Of a stretch of DNA of 64,000 bases, positions 54,987-64,000 are shown piece after piece. The translations under genes were made by a program, and so were the position numbers. Source of the DNA: Calothrix sp. NIES-3974 (GTDB lineage Bacteria; Cyanobacteriota; Cyanobacteriia; Cyanobacteriales; Nostocaceae); the NCBI RefSeq assembly GCF_002368395.1, contig NZ_AP018254.1, forward strand, positions 5,208,001-5,272,000. The letters are read 5' to 3'. Position 1 is the stretch's first letter, and every line of letters begins with the position of its first letter. The notes under the pieces are model-generated. The model was not told the origin of the DNA, did not search any database, and worked only from the letters and a program-made list of their open reading frames with translations.

Positions 54987-56867
54987 ATGACTCACCACAT
55001 GATCGGTAAAGTGTTAAAAGGACGTTACCAAATCGTCCAAAGCCTAGGTGCAGGTGTATTTGGGCAAACATTCATCGCTGTCGATGTAGATAACCCTAAA
55101 AGTCCTAAATGTGTCATCAAGCAGTTGAAAGCAACTAGTCTTCAACCTAGCCATTTACAAACGCTGCGCCTGCGGTTTTTAACCGAGACTGAAACACTCA
55201 AACGACTAGGACATCATAGCCAAATACCGGAGTTAATTTCCTGTTTTGAAGAACACGAGCGTTTTTATTTGGTACAGGAATTTGTGGAGGGTCATGGTTT
55301 AAGTGCGGAATTGCCAATTAATTCCTGTAGTAATTACTTTTGGGGAGAGACTGAAGTCATCCAGTTTTTGATGGATGTTCTGACAACTTTGGAGTTTATC
55401 CATTCCCAAGGTGTGATTCACTGTGATATCAAACCGGAAAATTTAATTCGCCGTGTTAGTGACGGTAAACTGGTGCTGATTGATTTTGGCTCGATTCAAC
55501 CGATGGATTTCACTTCCGAGACGGATTTACCCATTTATCGGATACCTGTCACCTCTTTAGGGTACATTCCTCCCGAACAATTCATCGGTCAAACCCGACC
55601 CTGTAGCGATATCTATGCAGTGGGGATGATTGCCATTCAAGCTCTGACTGGATTGACTCCTCTCCAACTCCAAGTCGATCCCCACACCAATGAAATTTTG
55701 TGGCGTAGTCGTGAGGTGGTAGTTAGTGATTATTTAGCAGCTGTTTTGAGTAAGATGACCCGCTATAACCACGAACAACGCTTCCAAACTGCGGGTGAAA
55801 TTTTACAAATTCTCCAACAAATACCAGTAGAACCGCCAATTGAAACCCTCGATGCGGAATTTGTGGTTGTCGATCCCCAACGGCGCTCCCCAACCCAAGA
55901 TTGGTACCCCTATCCTCCCCCATCTAAATCTGATACTGCCTCCCATTCGCCACTTTTAACGGGGATGCAAGTTGGTTTAATTGCGAACTCAGTGGTGATG
56001 GGTTTTGGAGTATATTCGCTGTTAAATAATACACCAGCCCACTCGGAAAATGATGTTTTGTACAAAGCGACAGAACAGTTTCAATCAGGAGATCTAGAAA
56101 ATGCGATCGCCCTGGTAAAAACCATTCCGGCTTCGAGCAATGTATATCCAGAGGCACAGGCAACCATTGAATCCTGGGAAAAACAATGGCACCACGCAGC
56201 CGAAAAATACAAAATAGTTGAAAAAGCCTACCAGCAAGCAGAATGGTCAGAGGTTGTCCGGGTTGCAGCCCAACTACCAGATATTTTATACTGGCAAACC
56301 AAAGCTGATAAATTCGTAGAAACAGCCCAAGCCAAACTGACGGAGGAAACCAACGAGTTACTGGCTAAAGCTTACGAAAGAGCGGCAGAAAAAGACTTCA
56401 GTACCGCTTTAGAATATCTCCATCAAATTCCCCCAGCCAGTCCTGCGGCGGATACAGTCCAACGTAAATTAGCTGAATACAGCCAGAAACGTCACATCCG
56501 CGCCACCTATTTACTTCAGCGCGCCTATAACCATGCAGAAAAACAAGATTTTATCAATGCCCTTAAGTATTTAGAACAAATACCCCGTGATACACCAGTT
56601 TATGCCACTGCCCAAGCAAAATTAATTGAATACACTCAAAAACAACGTATTTTTGCCCAAGCTCAAACAAACCAAGCCAATTCTTCCCAATCAATTATTG
56701 ATATTGCCCAGGATATAGCTGCTAAACAAAAAGCTACTTTTAATACTAGTAGATTTGTCCATACGCCCATTTCCACCAGCACAAGTTCCTTTATCAATAG
56801 TCAATCAGCCACCAAATTACAAGATTTACAAATAGAACAATTTTTACCAGAAGTGAATATTCGCTAA
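54987..56867 (+). CDS. Serine/threonine protein kinase, membrane-anchored
   Basis: 626 aa; the second Met (MIGKVLKGRYQIVQ, residue 5) is an alternative start. A full Hanks-type kinase domain covers about residues 12-285: LGAGVFGQT, K45 in VIKQL, HCDIKPENL with D147 (Cys replaces the Arg of HRD) and LIDFGSI with D166. A transmembrane segment lies near 325-345. The C-terminal 280 residues are repeated helices of about 70-residue period (ALEYLHQIPPASP, ALKYLEQIPRDTP), TPR-like. It lies 103 bp upstream of a cation antiporter on the same strand, so the antiporter could be a co-regulated partner; this is inference. Confidence 0.93.
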   Translation: MTHHMIGKVLKGRYQIVQSLGAGVFGQTFIAVDVDNPKSPKCVIKQLKATSLQPSHLQTLRLRFLTETETLKRLGHHSQIPELISCFEEHERFYLVQEFVEGHGLSAELPINSCSNYFWGETEVIQFLMDVLTTLEFIHSQGVIHCDIKPENLIRRVSDGKLVLIDFGSIQPMDFTSETDLPIYRIPVTSLGYIPPEQFIGQTRPCSDIYAVGMIAIQALTGLTPLQLQVDPHTNEILWRSREVVVSDYLAAVLSKMTRYNHEQRFQTAGEILQILQQIPVEPPIETLDAEFVVVDPQRRSPTQDWYPYPPPSKSDTASHSPLLTGMQVGLIANSVVMGFGVYSLLNNTPAHSENDVLYKATEQFQSGDLENAIALVKTIPASSNVYPEAQATIESWEKQWHHAAEKYKIVEKAYQQAEWSEVVRVAAQLPDILYWQTKADKFVETAQAKLTEETNELLAKAYERAAEKDFSTALEYLHQIPPASPAADTVQRKLAEYSQKRHIRATYLLQRAYNHAEKQDFINALKYLEQIPRDTPVYATAQAKLIEYTQKQRIFAQAQTNQANSSQSIIDIAQDIAAKQKATFNTSRFVHTPISTSTSSFINSQSATKLQDLQIEQFLPEVNIR

Positions 56868-56970
56868 ATTCCCACAAAACCCAAGGTCTAATTATTTGTA
56901 TAATCTAGTCTATTTTGGGGAAAGTAGTGAAATACTGGATAGGGAATAGTTTCATTTTCCCAATTCCAAA

Positions 56971-59076
56971 ATGGAAAATTTGAGCATTATTTTTGCCACG
57001 ATTTGGCAGCTTCCTCGCTACCCTTTTATTGCTTCTGTCCTCTCGACCCCCATAAAAGACCCAGTAGCAGTTTTTCTGATTATCATGGCGATTATGTTGA
57101 TCGCTCCGCTGTTATTTGAGAGGCTGCGTTTACCGGGAATTGTAGGGTTGATTATTGCGGGGGTGATTATTGGACCAAATGGTTTAGGTCTTTTAGCCAG
57201 GGATAACACAATTATTCTGTTGGGAACGGTTGGTTTGCTATTTCTCATGTTCATGGCTGGATTAGAAACCAGCCTAGATGACTTGAAATATAACGCCGAT
57301 AAAGCCATCATTTTTGGGTTAGCCACCTTTACTGTACCGATGGTTCTGGGTACAGGGGCGATGATGCTACTAGGTTACAATTTATTGTCTTCGATTCTGG
57401 TGGCATCTTGTTTTGCTTCCCATACCCTTCTGGCTTTACCTGTTGCCAGTAAACTAGGAATCATGCGGACTCAAGTTGTAACTACAACTCTGGGGGGAAC
57501 TTTAATTACCAACGTGTTAGCTTTGTTGGTATTAGCAGTAGTAGTTAGAGCTCACCAAGGCGACCTGAACCTGAATTTTTGGCTGTTTTTAATCCCATCT
57601 CTAGCGATTTACACCTTTGCAATTCTCTGGGGAGTACCAATAATCGGTCGATGGTTTTTCCGGCGATTTGGCCATGACGAAGGGGCTGAATTTATCTTTG
57701 TGGTGGCAACATTATTTGTCGCTTCCTATATTGCCCAATTAATCGAAATTGAACCAATTATCGGCGCATTTTTGGCGGGAATTGGTATTACCCAGCTAAT
57801 ACCCCAACTCAGTCCCCTAATGAATCGGATTCAGTTTATTGGTAATACTTTGTTTGTGCCATTTTTTCTGATTTCCGTGGGAATGCTAGTTAACCCCATG
57901 ATTTTACTGCAAGAACGGCAATCCCTAATGGTTTCAGGGGTAATGATATCGGTGGCAATTATTGCTAAATTGATTCCTGCATGGGGTTCGGGAAGACTAT
58001 TTGGATTTAATTTTGCCAACAGTATGGTCATGTTTGGTCTATCCGTTGCCCAAGCTGCCTCTACTTTAGCAGCTATCACCGTCGCCTACAAAATCGAATT
58101 GGTAGACCAATCAACGGTAAATGGAACTATTGCCATGATTTTAGTCACCTGTATTGCCTCCCCTTGGGTGACTAATCGCTGGGGTAGTAGATTAAAATCC
58201 CAACCGGAGAAACCATCTCAGTCTCAAAGTCAACAAAAATTTACGAAACATCAAGCCTATCAATTACCTCGCTATCGGATTGTTGTACCGGTTGCCAATC
58301 CGAATACGGAAGCCAATTTACTCCAGCTAGCTTTAATTTTAGTTAAAGCCACCAATGGAACTTTGCTGCCATTGCATATTATTGTTGATAATCAAGGGGA
58401 AATTCTGCCGGAGGCAAAAACCCAACAACAACAGCTATTAGATACGGCGGAAACTATAGCCCACGCAGCAGTAGCACAGGTGGAGCCGATTGGTCGCTTA
58501 GATGACTCGATTGATAAAGGTATCCTGCGAACTGCTTTTGAACACAACGCCAATTTAATTATCTGCGGTTGGAAGGGATTTTCCACCTATCGAGATAATT
58601 TTTTTGGTAGTGCCATTGATAATCTCATCCGTCGCAGTCCCATTCCAGTTCTGATTACCCGCTTTACCCATCCGATTAAAACAACTAAGCGGGTATTTTT
58701 ACCAATTTTAGAAACTGATGTGAATTCGGTGACATTTATCAGAACTTTTGCGTTGACCAAAATTTTAGCCAATGAACTGAAAGCACCCCTACAATTTTTG
58801 CAAGTATCCCCATCCCAGGATATTGTTGCTGATTCCGGTATTCCAGAAATGATGGATATCCCCCAGCAAGTGATTCAAGGTAATTTTGTTCAGGGTATTT
58901 TAAAAATTGTTGAACCAGATGATTTGCTGATATTAACCAACAACGGTGATGCAACTATTCCCGGTCTTCCCATACTGGGGATAACCACCGAAGCACTTGC
59001 TCGTAATTCTAAACAGATTTCTTTAATTGTTTTCCACTTTCCCCGGCGAATTTCCCTTGATGAGGCTAGGGAATAG
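56971..59076 (+). CDS. CPA2-family cation:proton antiporter with C-terminal USP-like domains
   Basis: 701 aa. Residues about 30-410 contain roughly 12 transmembrane helices of the monovalent cation/proton antiporter-2 family (KefB/NapA type): LRLPGIVGLIIAGVIIGPNG, GLLFLMFMAGLET, EPIIGAFLAGIGI. Two C-terminal universal-stress-protein-like domains follow (about 430-555 and 565-690), the first with NLIICGWKGF and GSAIDNLIRRSPIPVL. These often bind nucleotides and replace the TrkA-type regulatory domain. The ion (K+ or Na+) is not determinable. It is 103 bp downstream of the kinase gene. Confidence 0.92.
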   Translation: MENLSIIFATIWQLPRYPFIASVLSTPIKDPVAVFLIIMAIMLIAPLLFERLRLPGIVGLIIAGVIIGPNGLGLLARDNTIILLGTVGLLFLMFMAGLETSLDDLKYNADKAIIFGLATFTVPMVLGTGAMMLLGYNLLSSILVASCFASHTLLALPVASKLGIMRTQVVTTTLGGTLITNVLALLVLAVVVRAHQGDLNLNFWLFLIPSLAIYTFAILWGVPIIGRWFFRRFGHDEGAEFIFVVATLFVASYIAQLIEIEPIIGAFLAGIGITQLIPQLSPLMNRIQFIGNTLFVPFFLISVGMLVNPMILLQERQSLMVSGVMISVAIIAKLIPAWGSGRLFGFNFANSMVMFGLSVAQAASTLAAITVAYKIELVDQSTVNGTIAMILVTCIASPWVTNRWGSRLKSQPEKPSQSQSQQKFTKHQAYQLPRYRIVVPVANPNTEANLLQLALILVKATNGTLLPLHIIVDNQGEILPEAKTQQQQLLDTAETIAHAAVAQVEPIGRLDDSIDKGILRTAFEHNANLIICGWKGFSTYRDNFFGSAIDNLIRRSPIPVLITRFTHPIKTTKRVFLPILETDVNSVTFIRTFALTKILANELKAPLQFLQVSPSQDIVADSGIPEMMDIPQQVIQGNFVQGILKIVEPDDLLILTNNGDATIPGLPILGITTEALARNSKQISLIVFHFPRRISLDEARE

Positions 59077-59221
59077 CTCAAACAAGGCGTAGTTCTTGTC
59101 AGGGGACACCACATCGAGCTGTCGGTGTCCCTGGAGATTTGGTAGTTTTCTTGACTTGGCTTGAGACCTGGAGGATTACCATCGCCACGCCAAGATTTTT
59201 TACTTCCATACCAAATTGAAT

Positions 59222-59539
59222 TTAGGTAGTTGCTCGTAAAGCGGGCTGACTTTCTGTGCTAGATGTACCTGTTTTCGATGTTTGTGTAGCGGTGTCAACG
59301 GGTCTTAATTCGATGTGGTTGAGTAAGGTAGTAACGAATGCAAATAGCAAAAATGGTAACGACAATAAAACAATCAAACCTACTCCAGCCAAGGCATAGA
59401 CGGGTCTGCGAGCTCCCATCAGAGCTAATGCAGTAGCCAAACTCACTGTAATTGTAATTAACCACACTATGATTTGACCGTAAATATCGCCAAAGGTAAG
59501 AGTGCAGACAAATTGGTATTTTTGCAGATTATTAATCAT
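59222..59539 (-). CDS. Small conserved membrane protein, function unknown
   Basis: 105 aa from the ATG at 59539, with AGG about nine bases upstream; another ATG lies six codons earlier. Two transmembrane helices (about 22-42 and 50-74) are followed by a Thr/Ser-rich soluble tail. It has no motif that I recognise. It lies 146 bp after the antiporter in convergent orientation and about 220 bp downstream of the response regulator gene on the same strand. It may be conserved in cyanobacteria. Confidence 0.6.
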   Translation of the reverse strand: MINNLQKYQFVCTLTFGDIYGQIIVWLITITVSLATALALMGARRPVYALAGVGLIVLLSLPFLLFAFVTTLLNHIELRPVDTATQTSKTGTSSTESQPALRATT

Positions 59540-59755
59540 GGTTTTTAACCTATTCATGCCCTTGTTTCTACCTTAAAACCATGATCAGAAAATCAACAAT
59601 TTCCCAAATAATTTACAATTATTCGTAATAAAACTTAAATTTTGGCTCATCAAAATGATTCAAATAATTAATTTGGATGCGGATACGAGTTATCCGCATC
59701 TCAAACGAGACGCTGGCAGAATGAATCAATCAGGAAAGCCAATCTGTGGGATGAC

Positions 59756-60487
59756 TTAAACCATTGATTTACTCGTATCCGTCACTGTTGAGGATGCAGT
59801 TGGACACTCGAACTTGTAACCAACTCCACGAACAGTCTGAATTAAAGCTGGTTGGCTAGCATCCGCTTCAATTTTTTTGCGAATCTGCCCAATGTGTACA
59901 TCTACGACCCGTTGATCGCCAACATACTCATAATCCCATACTTCCTGAATTAATTCAGCCCGTCGCCACACCCGACCTGGATGACTTGCTAGGAAATGTA
60001 ACAAATCAAATTCCAAAGCAGTTAATAGTACTGGCGTGCTATTCAAGGTGACTTCGCGACGTACTGGATCAATCATCAATTTTTCAAAAACAAGGCGTTT
60101 TTGTTCTGCGGTGGTGACTACACGTTGACGTTTGAGGATAGCTGCAACTCGTACCTCTAACTCACCCAATCCGAATGGTTTAGTTAGATAATCATCCGCA
60201 CCTTTGGAAAAGCCACGAATTTTATCTGCTTCATCCGCACGGCTAGTGAGCATCAGTACAAATACACCATTTCGACTTTGCATCTCTTGACAAAGATTAA
60301 AGCCGATGACATCGGGCAAATTGACATCAAGGATAACTAGATCCGGGTTAAATTGCTCGAATAGTGCTAATGCACTTTTTCCATCCTCAGCAGCTTCTAC
60401 TTGGTAGCTTTGTTTGCTTAAAAAGCGCTGAATAAGATTCCGAACCGCAGGGTCGTCATCAACTACAAGAATCTTGGCGGGAGCCAT
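59756..60487 (-). CDS. OmpR/PhoB-family response regulator
   Basis: 243 aa from the ATG at 60487 (MAPAKILVVDDD), preceded by AGAG at suitable spacing; an ATG at 60493 is too close to that site. It has a complete receiver: acidic pair DDD at 10-12, acceptor D54 (LVILDVNLPD), Thr in LTSRAD and Lys in LTKPFG. The winged-helix output domain has LTALEFDLLHFLASHPG and VDVHIGQIRKKIE. It contains all residues for phosphorylation, unlike the regulator at 17287. No kinase gene is adjacent, as is common in cyanobacteria. The target genes are unknown. Confidence 0.93.
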   Translation of the reverse strand: MAPAKILVVDDDPAVRNLIQRFLSKQSYQVEAAEDGKSALALFEQFNPDLVILDVNLPDVIGFNLCQEMQSRNGVFVLMLTSRADEADKIRGFSKGADDYLTKPFGLGELEVRVAAILKRQRVVTTAEQKRLVFEKLMIDPVRREVTLNSTPVLLTALEFDLLHFLASHPGRVWRRAELIQEVWDYEYVGDQRVVDVHIGQIRKKIEADASQPALIQTVRGVGYKFECPTASSTVTDTSKSMV

Positions 60488-60505
60488 GACCATCTCTTTG
60501 CACAA

Positions 60506-61191
60506 AAATTTATAGGATTAACAATTTGAATTGCGCGATCGCGCAGTATGGGCATAAATGGTTATGTAAGCATATACAAGGAGAAAATGCATATTCCCTG
60601 ATTTTCTTTAAAGATTGTGTAATCAGTTTTCTCTATTGAGAGAATCACCGAAGATACAATCTTGAACGCACTTCTCAAACCATTTTTCAACTGTTTGCAC
60701 CGCTACACTGAATAAATTAGTCGTACCTTAATTGTAAACTAAGATACTGTCTATTCCTGGTAGCTAGGTATTGCCCATCGATTGAGCTAAAAATCGATTT
60801 TAAAACTAGATGCCACAAACAATCTTAATGAAAATTTCGCAAAATCACCAATTAATTATGGACTAGGGAATGTTTTGCGGGTAGATTGGCAATAAAATGG
60901 GTATGAACTTCATAAAAATTAACCTTTTAATTATTCTTTGCTCAAATTCTAGAGTAAAGCCGGAAAAATTCAACGGCATGAGGGGATACACTGAGTTATG
61001 GCAATATGTTAAAGTAGCTATAGTTGGAACTACCAGTTCGATTACCTGGTCTGGTGTTAGCTTGCGGATTCAGATAGCGGACTAAGATAATCGATATTGA
61101 TTTTTAGACCAGGTAAAATCAATAAACAGAACTTGTTTGATTTTTGCTGTATATAATCACCCGTTATTAAGGTTATTCTTATTTAATTCCC
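60506..61191. other. Intergenic, no gene seen
   Basis: 686-bp region between divergent genes. A 62-codon frame at 60897-61085 has no protein-like features. The segment GGAACTACCAGTTCGATTACCTGGTCTGG near 61027 has weak self-complementarity but is not tRNA-like. Confidence 0.4.
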
Positions 61192-61815
61192 ATGAGCGAT
61201 CACAGTCCCTACGAAAAACTTGGGGTGTCAGAGGATGCTAGTTTCGACGAAATTCAAAGCGTTCGGAATCGTCTTTTGGAAAACTTTAGCGGCGATGCTA
61301 AAGAACGAGAGTCCATCGAAATGGCTTACGATGCGATTTTAATGGATCGATTGCGAATGCGTCAGGAAGGAAAAATTAAAGTACCTGAGCGAATCCGCTT
61401 TCCAGAAAAGTTAGTACAAACCCCTCCCCAAGAAACTAAACCAACCTTTGAAGGGAATCCCAGTTGGTTGCAAGGGGTGATGGACAAACCAAGTCTGATG
61501 GAGATTGTCTTACCACTGGCTTGCTATTCTGGTTTAAGTGCGTTTTGCCTATTTTATCCGAATAATCCCGGTCAATTTTTGCAGTTAGCATTAATTATTG
61601 GTTTTTGTGTCAGTACCTACTTCTTAAACCGTAAGGAAGGTCGATTTGGTCGAGCAGTATTGTTAAGCTTTATCGGTTTATGCACAGGCTTAATTAGTGG
61701 CACGTTATTGTCTTTTTTTATACCTGTCACCTTGCTGGAGCCGGTGAGTGTGGAGCAGTTTTCAACCGTAGTCACATTTATATTTATGTGGTTGTTTTCC
61801 AGCTTTCTGCGTTAA
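61192..61815 (+). CDS. CPP1-like (DUF3353) J-like membrane protein
   Basis: 207 aa. Residues about 4-55 form a divergent J-like domain (SPYEKLGVSEDASFDEIQSV, IEMAYDAILMDRLRMRQEGK) without the HPD tripeptide. Residues about 105-205 contain three to four transmembrane helices. This is the layout of CPP1 (chaperone-like protein of POR1), a plastid/cyanobacterial family that in plants stabilises protochlorophyllide oxidoreductase. By analogy it may aid chlorophyll-biosynthesis enzymes at the thylakoid; that is inference. It supports the phototroph assignment. Confidence 0.9.
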   Translation: MSDHSPYEKLGVSEDASFDEIQSVRNRLLENFSGDAKERESIEMAYDAILMDRLRMRQEGKIKVPERIRFPEKLVQTPPQETKPTFEGNPSWLQGVMDKPSLMEIVLPLACYSGLSAFCLFYPNNPGQFLQLALIIGFCVSTYFLNRKEGRFGRAVLLSFIGLCTGLISGTLLSFFIPVTLLEPVSVEQFSTVVTFIFMWLFSSFLR

Positions 61816-61995
61816 TTTTGCCAAAAATTATGGGGATAGGGAGCTTTTCATCTCCCTATAAACTAGTACTCCATGTCATGGATTTTGATGGGTTAAAAAA
61901 GGCACGTATTAGCGCTTTAGTGCTTTGATATTAAAGCTTTTTTGGGGCTAGAGCCACAACTACAAACCCATCAGAACTAAAGACACAGACTACTA

Positions 61996-62691
61996 CTAAT
62001 AACTCACAGTTGAGTAGGAAAAAATTAATTCGACCGCACTGAGTAGATTGGGGACAATAAAGTCCGGTTGAAAAGATTCGAGTTGAGCGCGATCGCGGAT
62101 TCCTGATTCAACGGCAATTACTTTTATATTATGGGTTTTTGCTGCCGCAATATCTGCTTCCGTATCTCCCACCATCCAGGTATCAACTGCGGGTGCTAAT
62201 TGGGCTAAAGAACGACCCATTAGTAAGGGTTTATCATCGACATCGCGGGTTTTCACGTAATCGTCACTGAGACAAAAACGACGGTTTAGGGGGAAAAACT
62301 GTCCGAGGTCGTACTTCTGTAAAGCAAAATCCAACTCACTGGTGCGACGCATTGTCATCGTGGCGATATCAACACCTGTAAATACTAACTTCGATAATGC
62401 ATCCACTGCCCCTGGAACTAGGGTATCGTATTCAAAGTAGGGATGGGTATGGACGGTTTTTTTGCGTAGTTGGGAAAAAGCCTGAGCTTGTTCTGAGGTT
62501 AATCCAGACATTTCCCCGATTTTGACCTCACTAACGCGATCGCGTTTTAGTTGCCAAAATTCTGGATAGGTAAGTATATTTATCTGTTGTTCTGGAAGGC
62601 GAGTTTGCTCTAAACAATACTGATAAACCCGATAGTAGCGTTGGGATACGTCTATAATTGGCCCGTCAAAATCTGTAAAAACTCTTAACAT
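61996..62691 (-). CDS. HAD-family hydrolase
   Basis: 231 aa. Motif I is FTDFDGPII, with nucleophile D7 and acid/base D9. Motif II Thr is in IATMTMRRTSELD, and motif IV is WMVGDTEADIAAAK. The alpha-helical cap between residues 15 and 90 places it in HAD subfamily I, phosphoglycolate-phosphatase-like. The substrate is not evident. The GPII after DFD, instead of the usual GTL, is a minor variation. The start is ATG 62691. Confidence 0.9.
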   Translation of the reverse strand: MLRVFTDFDGPIIDVSQRYYRVYQYCLEQTRLPEQQINILTYPEFWQLKRDRVSEVKIGEMSGLTSEQAQAFSQLRKKTVHTHPYFEYDTLVPGAVDALSKLVFTGVDIATMTMRRTSELDFALQKYDLGQFFPLNRRFCLSDDYVKTRDVDDKPLLMGRSLAQLAPAVDTWMVGDTEADIAAAKTHNIKVIAVESGIRDRAQLESFQPDFIVPNLLSAVELIFSYSTVSY

Positions 62692-62940
62692 TTTTTAAAA
62701 ATATGATATTAATTTTATTTACAGATTAACCTAAGCTACTATGGATAATGTTTTAAATAACTGATGAAAGGGTTAGGGAAAACTCATAGGATTTTGGATT
62801 TTAGATTTTGGATTAGGGAGGGACTAATTTTCGAGTGAATAGTTTAAACTATTCAGTTTGAGGTTGGTGCAAAGCCCCCAAATGCTGCTGATGACTATTT
62901 TCTATCCCCCCTTCCCTGTTCCCCTGCTTCTTCCCACCCG

Positions 62941-63372
62941 TCAATATTCTGTATTTTGGTTAAAAACTTCCAAAATTTGCCGACAGAAGTTTTTGAGTTT
63001 ATCAGTAATTTCCGTTGTTGGTTGGGTATTACCAACTACTTGCCAGCTTTCGACAGTTGAAAGTCGCCAAGCTTCTCCTTGGTGATCAAAACCGGCGATT
63101 TCCACACCGATAGCGCGACGAACTTGACTGAATTGGTCTTGGTAAAAGCGAATTTGGAATAATAAACTACGGCATTTCCAAGAGCGGCTAAAACCGGGAA
63201 AATGGAAGCCGATGTCAATGGAGTCGGGGTCAATAAATTCACGGGTTTCGGGGTCATTTTGCCAAGGTTTGAGGTCGGAACGGGCATCGGGAAATTCAAA
63301 TTTGAATAGATTTACAACTGTAGCGATTTTGCTAGCAAATTCTAGGCTGGTTGCCATCTCCGCTGCGTTCAC
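62941..63372 (-). CDS. Conserved hypothetical protein
   Basis: 143 aa from a GTG at 63372, which has AAAGGAG nine bases upstream; the ATG at 63357 (138 aa) lies too far from that site. The protein is soluble, with aromatic- and charge-rich segments (ETREFIDPDSIDIGFHFPGFSRSWKCRSLLFQIRF, cut by position 68-100) and a C-terminal helix. I recognise no motif. Divergent psbQ is 387 bp away. The clean ribosome binding site and the composition support a real gene. Confidence 0.7.
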   Translation of the reverse strand: MNAAEMATSLEFASKIATVVNLFKFEFPDARSDLKPWQNDPETREFIDPDSIDIGFHFPGFSRSWKCRSLLFQIRFYQDQFSQVRRAIGVEIAGFDHQGEAWRLSTVESWQVVGNTQPTTEITDKLKNFCRQILEVFNQNTEY

Positions 63373-63759
63373 TAAGGGATACTCCTTTTGATGAAAAATG
63401 AACTTGTTATTGATACAATTCTAAAAACATCTTGACAGAATGGGCATTGTTGGTGTTTTAGCTTATCAACAGTTTTTCGGATTCGCAACTGCAAATGATG
63501 CATTCTGGATATATTTTTGGTATAAAACTGGTTTTTCGGGTGGGGAAATTTTCTCGTGGGAATAGTGAATGGAAAAGTGAATTGGCAATCTGTGGATTTT
63601 GCTGAGGGTGAAATTTTTGTATCACAAATTGCATTTATTGAGTGATAAACACGGAGTCAAGAAAAATTTTTAGCAAATCTCTAGTAAATATAAACGAGAA
63701 TATACGCGTAACGTTTTAAAATGACACTGTTGATTGGCAAACAGGTTTAGCTCTATATT
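63373..63759. other. psbQ upstream region
   Basis: 387-bp region between divergent genes. It is AT-rich from 63600 on, with ATATACGCGTAACG at 63700-63713. The psbQ promoter should be here; I cannot place it. Confidence 0.4.
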
Positions 63760-64000
63760 ATGGCGCGTCAAAGAACATTCATTTCCCTAATTTTAGTATT
63801 AATTACAACTTTCCTGGTCGGCTGTGGAAGTCCAACGGAGGCTGTTCCACCTCCAGTCTATACACCTGCGCAGTTGGAGAAAATCCAGAAATATGCGACG
63901 GATATTTATGCAGTGCGCGATCGCGCGGCGGAATTACAGTCCTTGATTGAGAACAGGGATTGGATCAAGGTTGGTAATTTTATTCACGGACCAATGGCGG
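63760..64000 (+). CDS. psbQ: Photosystem II protein PsbQ (CyanoQ), 5' part only
   Basis: The frame from ATG 63760 runs off the right edge after 80 codons. The N-terminus MARQRTFISLILVL...FLVGCGS is a lipoprotein signal with lipobox LVGC, followed by PPPVYTPAQLEKIQKYATDI and VRDRAAELQSLI. The block IENRDWIKVGNFIHGPM is the conserved start of cyanobacterial PsbQ helices. CyanoQ is a lumenal lipoprotein on the donor side of photosystem II that supports oxygen evolution. The family is about 150 residues, so roughly half is visible. Confidence 0.93.
   Translation, partial: MARQRTFISLILVLITTFLVGCGSPTEAVPPPVYTPAQLEKIQKYATDIYAVRDRAAELQSLIENRDWIKVGNFIHGPMA

Noticed and set aside
61015-61075. Possible tRNA-like fold (GTTCGATTACC looked like a T-arm)
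   Set aside because: No matching acceptor stem, D-arm or anticodon stem could be formed.
60897-61085. 62-codon frame between the response regulator and CPP1-like genes
   Set aside because: No motif, no ribosome binding site, and composition like spacer DNA.

Overview
The window reads as chromosomal DNA from a cyanobacterium, most likely a filamentous one. The octamer GCGATCGC (HIP1) recurs inside and between genes. Several genes belong to families found mainly or only in oxygenic phototrophs: Psb34, PsbQ (cut by the right edge), a CPP1-like J-domain-like membrane protein, DUF1830, DUF6761, DUF3352 and a PatA-type response regulator. Intergenic DNA is long, AT-rich and full of short repeats such as AATTACG heptamers, AAAATCC runs and small palindromes, as in Nostocales-type genomes. 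I cannot fix the genus. I saw no rRNA, tRNA, CRISPR array or complete transposase gene.

Layout. 0-10 kb: pentapeptide-repeat protein, secreted S9 peptidase, PEP-CTERM/DUF4114 protein, FAD oxidoreductase, DUF3352 protein, TPR protein. 10-20 kb: IlvA, a possible Fe-S PD-(D/E)XK nuclease, DUF1830, an orphan ABC ATPase, an OmpR-type regulator with an unusual acidic pocket, DUF6761, and the bolA-grxD pair. 20-28 kb: secreted helical protein, subtilisin-like protease with a P domain, PlsC-type acyltransferase, TadA, Psb34, and a large TPR protein. 28-35 kb: a vWA / PP2C / kinase-TPR operon that looks like a TerY-P-type signalling triad, then a PatA-type regulator and a CheY-like regulator. 35-40 kb: a pentapeptide protein coupled to PurK by ATGA, and a beta-propeller-like protein built of near-identical 315-bp repeats. 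40-51 kb: a 1715-aa caspase/STAND/WD40 protein, a minimal kinase-like protein, a divergent outer-membrane-barrel / FecR pair, and a DUF2141 protein. 51-64 kb: 2-Cys peroxiredoxin, glycogen-debranching-type enzyme, Ser/Thr kinase next to a CPA2 antiporter with USP domains, an OmpR-type regulator, CPP1-like protein, HAD hydrolase and PsbQ.

Themes. The window is rich in signalling: three kinase-fold proteins, one PP2C, one vWA protein, four receiver-domain proteins and a caspase-STAND protein. Housekeeping genes (ilvA, purK, tadA, bolA-grxD, Prx) are interspersed singly, with little operon structure, as is usual in cyanobacteria.

The clearest non-coding discovery is a family of non-autonomous mobile elements of about 335 bp. 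There are two full copies and one truncated copy. They have terminal inverted repeats, and each full copy is flanked by its own perfect 10-bp target duplication. A second family of short dispersed palindromes (GTAGAGACG.../AGACGCG...) varies symmetrically between copies, which suggests that hairpin pairing is conserved. Start codons were re-chosen from ribosome binding sites, signal peptides and family lengths where noted.
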